DNA of 64,000 nt from Brevibacterium sp. XM4083 (GTDB taxonomy: Bacteria > Actinomycetota > Actinomycetes > Actinomycetales > Brevibacteriaceae): positions 62,001 to 126,000 of the forward strand of contig NZ_VFYR02000001.1 of assembly GCF_006489205.2 (NCBI RefSeq), given 5' to 3'. How positions within the stretch are numbered: position 1 is the first letter of the stretch; each line of letters starts with the position of its first letter. Shown here piece after piece: positions 59,725-64,000 of this stretch. The notes under the pieces are model-generated. The model did not search any database, was not told the DNA's origin, and saw nothing but the letters and a program-made list of their open reading frames with translations. Position numbers and translations under genes: made by a program.

Positions 59725-60112
59725 AGTAATGCCTTTCGGTTGATCTCAACCCGCGAAAGGCGATGGAACTCCCGGCATTCCTTGGCTGAAAAGAGGAAGG
59801 CACCATCGTGCGCGGGTTCGTACAGCACACAACTCTAAGGCATTCACTCAGGCGGGTGGGGAGACACACGGAGGGAACTCAAGGAAAAATCCCGCGATCG
59901 TTATCATTTCGTGACCAAGTAACGGCGTGTCGCTCCTCGCCGAGGCGGCTGCTGAGTCTCCAATGCACCCTCCCCGAGGTGATTCCTCAGTCCCCACCGC
60001 CACCTCGGCGAGGTGATTCCTCAGTCCCCGACACAACCCCGTCGAGGCGGTCGGCAGATCCCGCGCGCCTCGAGAACTGCGCGAGACGGGCCGTCCGACT
60101 ACCATCGGGGAT
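59725..60112. promoter_or_regulatory. Leader and gap upstream of the LPXTG gene
   Basis: On the minus strand the ribosome site GAAAGG (complement of 59732-59737) can pair with CCTTTC (complement of 59755-59760), extended by GGTTGA with TCAACC. The bases CGCGGGTT in that hairpin can instead pair with AACCCGCG (complement of 59811-59818), closing a stem around about 55 nt. The two folds exclude each other. A possible minus-strand promoter lies near 59895-59925. Toward dcd, a 21-bp direct repeat (59975-59995 and 60009-60029) is present. Confidence 0.55.
60100..60105 (+). promoter_or_regulatory. Leaderless-type -10 (TACCAT) for dcd
   Basis: TACCAT is followed by seven bases and then GTG 60113, again a leaderless layout. 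Confidence 0.55.
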
Positions 60113-60691
60113 GTGACTCTCCTTTCCGATCGCGACATCCGCGCCGAACTCGAATCCGGCCGCATCGCCCTCGACCCGTGCGATCTCTCCCTCGTCCAGC
60201 CCGCCAGCGTCGACGTCTGCCTCGACCGGTACTTCCGTCTCTTCGACAACCACAAGTACCCGGTCATCGACCCGAGCCTCGAACAGCCCGAGCTCACCCG
60301 GTTCGTCGAGGTCGCCCCCGAGGAGCCCTTCGTCCTCCATCCCGGCGAGTTCGTCCTCGCCTCGACGCACGAGCTCGTCACGCTCCCCGACGACATCGCC
60401 GCCCGGCTCGAGGGCAAGTCCTCGCTCGGCCGCCTCGGCCTTCTCACGCATTCGACGGCGGGCTTCATCGACCCCGGCTTCACCGGGCACGTCACCCTCG
60501 AGCTCTCGAACGTCGCGACGCTGCCGATCACGCTGTGGCCGGGCATGAAGATCGGCCAGCTCTGCTTCTTCCGGCTCAGCTCCTCGGCGGAGAACCCCTA
60601 CGGCTCGCAGATCACCGGCAGCCGGTACCAGGGCCAGCGGGGCCCGACGGCCTCCCGGTCGCACGCGAACTTCTTCCGGAGGGCCATGTGA
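60113..60691 (+). CDS. dcd: dCTP deaminase
   Basis: A 192-residue trimeric dCTP deaminase/dUTPase family enzyme. The nucleotide-binding motif [11 protein letters not shown] and [18 protein letters not shown] with the catalytic Glu are clear. It makes dUTP from dCTP for thymidylate synthesis; some actinobacterial forms also hydrolyse dUTP to dUMP in the same enzyme, and this cannot be decided here. GTG 60113 is the start. The next gene begins inside its stop (GTGA). Confidence 0.94.
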   Translation: MTLLSDRDIRAELESGRIALDPCDLSLVQPASVDVCLDRYFRLFDNHKYPVIDPSLEQPELTRFVEVAPEEPFVLHPGEFVLASTHELVTLPDDIAARLEGKSSLGRLGLLTHSTAGFIDPGFTGHVTLELSNVATLPITLWPGMKIGQLCFFRLSSSAENPYGSQITGSRYQGQRGPTASRSHANFFRRAM

Positions 60692-61686
60692 TCTCCCGGC
60701 GCGAGCTGCGGCAGCGGGAACAGGCGGAGCAGGCCGCTCCGACGGCGGCCGCTGCCGATCTGCGAGGGTTCCACCTCCTGCTCCTCGACGCCGAGGTCGA
60801 GGTCTCCGACGTCCTCGCGCTCGTCCACAACCGACTGCCCGACATCCCGGCGCGGTTCGGGGACAACGGCCAGGTGCGCCTGTCCCGGCACTCGCGCCTC
60901 AGCGCCGGAGTCGACCTCGACCCGGCGACCGCGGCCGCCCTCGAGGTTCCCGAATGGGCGACCCACGCCGTCGTCCTCGACTGCCCGCGCGACCGGGAAC
61001 CGGCCCCGCCGCCGGACTGGTTCGCCGATGCCGACGGCCTCCACGAGGCGTTCCCCAAGGGACTGCCCGACCGTGAGGAGGAGCGTCAGCTCAGCCTCCT
61101 CCTGTCGATCGCCTCTCGCCTGCACCTGGCCGTCCGCCTCGCCGACGAAGACGGACTGCCCACCCGCGTCCTCGTCCCCGACCCCGATGCGAAGGTCGAC
61201 CTCTACATCTACTCGCAGTACTGGCTCGAACCCGAGGTCGCGCTCTCCGTCGTCCGCCGGCACGCTCCGCACGCCTTCCAGCAGGCGCTGCCGACCCCCG
61301 ATGCCGCGGTGCTCGCGCAGGCAACGCTCGACGATCCGCTCTTCGACGCCACGGCGCCGGTCGTCCTCGACGGATACTCCCTTCTCATCCCGCTCGGGGA
61401 GATCGACGAGGGAGCCGGGGAGATCGAGATCCGCGTCATCGAGGCCGAATGGGTGCCGCCGATCATCGCCGCGAGCACCGCGGAGCCGCAGATCGAGTAC
61501 CACGTGCACTGGATGGACACCGAACAGCTGCGGTACCGCCCCGGCCGTCCCCGCCGGTTCCGTCGGATGCGCGCCGAGGTGGCCGACCTCGTCGATCGGA
61601 TCGGCGCGGAGCTGCTCTCGCGCAGCGACGGCACGGGGCTCGATGAGAACGGGTTCCTTGTCACTTCGGGGCAGCTGCGGGGCTGA
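60688..61686 (+). CDS. Unknown protein coupled to dcd
   Basis: A 332-residue soluble protein with no recognised domain. It has an Arg/Gln-rich start ([12 protein letters not shown]), a segment [20 protein letters not shown] and many acidic clusters, but no membrane helix or known catalytic motif. The GTG at 60688 overlaps the dcd stop by 4 nt and GGAGGG lies before it, so it is coexpressed with dcd. A frame continues upstream through dcd but is only the complement of codon bias. Confidence 0.7.
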   Translation: MISRRELRQREQAEQAAPTAAAADLRGFHLLLLDAEVEVSDVLALVHNRLPDIPARFGDNGQVRLSRHSRLSAGVDLDPATAAALEVPEWATHAVVLDCPRDREPAPPPDWFADADGLHEAFPKGLPDREEERQLSLLLSIASRLHLAVRLADEDGLPTRVLVPDPDAKVDLYIYSQYWLEPEVALSVVRRHAPHAFQQALPTPDAAVLAQATLDDPLFDATAPVVLDGYSLLIPLGEIDEGAGEIEIRVIEAEWVPPIIAASTAEPQIEYHVHWMDTEQLRYRPGRPRRFRRMRAEVADLVDRIGAELLSRSDGTGLDENGFLVTSGQLRG

Positions 61687-61802
61687 ATCCTCCGAACTGA
61701 GCGAGCAGCCCATTGATTGGGAGATCAGGGGTGTTCCATGAGAAAATACTGTTGAGCAGAAATGACCCCATAATCCCCTTGTGAAGACGGAGGTGTCCGC
61801 CG

Positions 61803-64000
61803 GTGATTGCCATGACGGGAGCCTTCTTCGGGGCTGCTGTCATTGCCTATCCGCTGGTGAGGATCCTCGGGCGCAACGCCTTCTTCCTCCTCGCCCTCGT
61901 CCCCCTGGCGGGATTCATCCTCACCCTCAGCGCCACCTCGGCGCTCTTCGGCCCCGACGGCGCCCCGGTCGTGGAGAACCTCGACTGGCTTCCCGCGCTC
62001 GGCCTCTCCGGCATCTTCCGCCTCGACATCCTCTCGTGGGTGATGAGCCTCATCGTCACCGGGGTGGGCACGCTCGTCCTCATCTACTGCGCCCGCTACT
62101 TCCCCGCCGACGAACCGGGCCTCGCCCGTTTCGCCGCGGTGTTCATGGCCTTCGCGGGCATGATGTACGGACTCGTCCTCGCCGACGAACTCCTCGTCCT
62201 CTTCGTGTTCTGGGAGGGCACGACGGTCTTCTCCTACCTCCTCATCGGCCACAGCCAGTCGCGGCGGCGGTCCCGGCAGGCCGCACTCCAGGCGCTCATC
62301 GTCACCACGGCCGGCGGCCTGGCGATGTTCGTCGGGATGGTCCTGCTCATCACCGCCACCGGCACCGGATCGATGTCGGCCCTCGTCGAGCGCGCGCAGC
62401 TCGGCATGGACACCGGCCCGGTCATCACCACCGCCGTCATCCTCATCCTCGTCGGCGCGGTCTCGAAGTCCGCGCTCCTGCCCTTCCACTTCTGGCTGCC
62501 CGGCGCGATGGCCGCGCCCACCCCGGTCAGCGCCTATCTCCACGCCGCGGCCATGGTCAAGGCCGGCATCTATCTCATCCTGCGGCTGGCTCCCGGCTAC
62601 CACAATCTGCCGGGCTGGACGGAGATCCTCCTCACCCTCGGTCTGCTGACGATGTTCATCGGCGGGTGGCAGGCGCTGCGGCAGACCGACCTCAAACTGC
62701 TGCTCGCCTTCGGCACCGTCTCCCAGCTCGGGTTCCTCACGGTCATGGCCGCCTTCGGGTCCCCGGACCTCACGCTGGCGGCGCTCGCGCTCCTCGTCGG
62801 CCACGCCCTCTTCAAGGCCTGCCTCTTCCTCTGCGTCGGCATCATCGACCACCGTGCCGGCACGCGCGATCTCACGAAGCTCTCCGGCGGCTGGAAGGCG
62901 TTCCCCGTCGTCGCCGTGTGCGCGACGATCGCCGCCGCCTCGATGGCCGGCATCCCGCCGACGCTCGGGTTCGTCGCGAAGGAGGCCGTCTACTCGACGC
63001 TGCTCGAGTCCGGGACGAAGGCCGGGGTCATCGCGCTCATCGGCATCATGATCGGCTCGATCCTCACCGTCGCCTACTCCGCGCGCTTCGTGTGGGGAGC
63101 GTTCTCCTCGAAGCCCGGCGTCGACGATATCGCCCGCCGCGACGAGAACGTCACCCTCGTCATCTCCCCGATCATCCTCGCCGCCCTCACCCTCATCCTC
63201 GGGCCCGCGGCCGGCGTCCTCGACCCCTATCTCCAGGCCTGGACCTCGGTGCTGCCGACGACGAACCCGGCCGACGGCGAGTACTACCTCGCGCTCTGGC
63301 ACGGCTTCGAACCCGCACTCGGCCTCTCCGCGGTCACCGTGGCCGCCGGCCTCCTCCTGTTCTGGTTCCGCCGGACCGTCGCGAAGGTCCAGTCGACTCT
63401 GCCGGCGGGCATCGACTTCCACAACGTCTACCGTCGCCTCATCAGCGGGATGGAAGCGCTCGCGCTCTGGGTCACCGCACGCACGCAGCGCGGTTCGCTG
63501 CCGTTCTACCAGAGCGTCATCTACCTCGTCCTCATCGGCGGCGTCGGGCTCGCGCTCATCACGAATAACACGTGGCCCATCCGCTTCCAGCTCGCCGCGA
63601 GTCCGCTCGACTTCATCGTCGCCGCCGTCCTCATCGTCGTCGCGATCGCCGCGACCCGCGCGAAGAAGCGCTTCACCGCGGTCGTCGTCACCGGCATCTC
63701 CGGCTATGCCATGGTCGCGTTCTTCGCGTTCATCGGCGCCCCTGACCTCGCGCTCACGCAGGTCCTCGTCGAGACGATCACGATCGTCGTCTTCGTCCTC
63801 GTCCTCCGCCGCCTGCCCGCCCGGATCGGACAGAGCACGGGACGCTTCACCCCGGCGTGGCGGGCGATCATCGGCGCCGGCGTCGGCGTGACGATGATGG
63901 TCGTCGTCCTCCTCGCCGCCGGCGTGCGGATGTTCGACCCCGTCTCCGCGGACTTCGGCGAACTCGCCTACGTCATCGGCAACGGCCAGAACATCGTCAA
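61803..64000 (+). CDS. mrpA: Na+/H+ antiporter subunit A (MrpA/MnhA), cut at window end
   Basis: The first 732 codons of a large membrane protein continue past the window. It matches the NuoL-like part of MrpA: LFVFWEGTTVFSYLLIGH, KSALLPFHFWLPGAMAAPTPV with its conserved Lys and His, and FKACLFLCVGIIDHR. MrpA-type subunits form a multi-subunit Na+/H+ antiporter for pH and salt tolerance. GTG 61803 is chosen because GGAGG lies 9 nt upstream; ATG 61812 is an alternative three codons in. Other Mrp subunits should follow outside the window. Confidence 0.92.
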   Translation, partial: MIAMTGAFFGAAVIAYPLVRILGRNAFFLLALVPLAGFILTLSATSALFGPDGAPVVENLDWLPALGLSGIFRLDILSWVMSLIVTGVGTLVLIYCARYFPADEPGLARFAAVFMAFAGMMYGLVLADELLVLFVFWEGTTVFSYLLIGHSQSRRRSRQAALQALIVTTAGGLAMFVGMVLLITATGTGSMSALVERAQLGMDTGPVITTAVILILVGAVSKSALLPFHFWLPGAMAAPTPVSAYLHAAAMVKAGIYLILRLAPGYHNLPGWTEILLTLGLLTMFIGGWQALRQTDLKLLLAFGTVSQLGFLTVMAAFGSPDLTLAALALLVGHALFKACLFLCVGIIDHRAGTRDLTKLSGGWKAFPVVAVCATIAAASMAGIPPTLGFVAKEAVYSTLLESGTKAGVIALIGIMIGSILTVAYSARFVWGAFSSKPGVDDIARRDENVTLVISPIILAALTLILGPAAGVLDPYLQAWTSVLPTTNPADGEYYLALWHGFEPALGLSAVTVAAGLLLFWFRRTVAKVQSTLPAGIDFHNVYRRLISGMEALALWVTARTQRGSLPFYQSVIYLVLIGGVGLALITNNTWPIRFQLAASPLDFIVAAVLIVVAIAATRAKKRFTAVVVTGISGYAMVAFFAFIGAPDLALTQVLVETITIVVFVLVLRRLPARIGQSTGRFTPAWRAIIGAGVGVTMMVVVLLAAGVRMFDPVSADFGELAYVIGNGQNIV

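Noticed and set aside
59725..59900. c-di-AMP (ydaO-type) riboswitch before the LPXTG gene
   Set aside because: The conserved core of that class could not be matched; kept as an unassigned leader.
61725..63422. 565-codon reading frame opposite mrpA
   Set aside because: Low-complexity Glu/Arg/Gly sequence with no domain; mrpA on the other strand is clear.

Overview
This window is high-GC DNA dense with genes and fits an actinobacterium. The best guess is Brevibacterium or a close relative in the Micrococcales, judged from gene content only. The evidence is GC-rich third positions, frequent GTG starts, many apparently leaderless promoters (TANNNT placed 6-7 nt before an ATG or GTG), a mycothiol-type maleylpyruvate isomerase, a CsoR copper switch and an LPXTG surface protein. 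No rRNA, tRNA, CRISPR array, insertion sequence or phage gene was seen.

Layout. 0-10 kb: end of a membrane protein, a fused trehalose-phosphatase/GH15 glycosidase, a MaoC dehydratase, a DUF1990 protein, a VanY-type carboxypeptidase, a lipoprotein-regulator-kinase operon and a DUF559 protein. 10-18 kb: a membrane protein facing a MerR regulator, the copper efflux operon csoR-copZ-copA, and a MOSC/flavin reductase/[2Fe-2S] fusion. 18-26 kb: a CitA/CitB-like two-component pair, then a beta-lactam island (serine hydrolase and LysR on one strand, a MecA-like penicillin-binding protein and a class A beta-lactamase on the other). 26-34 kb: two MFS transporters, an IclR regulator and the gentisate ring-cleavage operon. 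34-43 kb: purB, a three-gene cassette resembling type VII secretion cargo, and the E1 alpha/E1 beta/E2 genes of a 2-oxoacid dehydrogenase. 43-50 kb: a Gly-Tyr-Pro-rich membrane protein, rpmB-rpmG-rpsN, a HU gene, a CopD/CtaG fusion, an MFS transporter and a 3-hydroxybutyrate dehydrogenase. 50-64 kb: a LysR regulator, mmsB, a YggS protein, a thioredoxin/NHL protein, a secreted protein, an ABC-ATPase-like protein that has lost its catalytic motifs, an LPXTG protein, dcd and the start of mrpA.

How parts fit together. Copper is handled by CsoR sensing, CopZ chaperoning and CopA export, and the CopD/CtaG fusion links copper to cytochrome oxidase assembly. Gentisate goes to maleylpyruvate, fumarylpyruvate, then fumarate and pyruvate; IclR probably controls both the transporter and the operon through a 17-bp dyad found at both promoters. 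The 2-oxoacid dehydrogenase, mmsB and the hydroxybutyrate dehydrogenase suggest use of branched-chain amino acids and ketone-body-type substrates.

The noncoding DNA is unusual. The word CGCC-GA-GGCG recurs in many gaps, a dispersed palindromic repeat occurs at three loci, and many spacers carry their own short tandem duplication. Two leaders look regulatory: one before the LPXTG gene that can hide its ribosome binding site, and a long one before rpmB. A nine-codon leaderless ORF overlaps the CopD/CtaG start.
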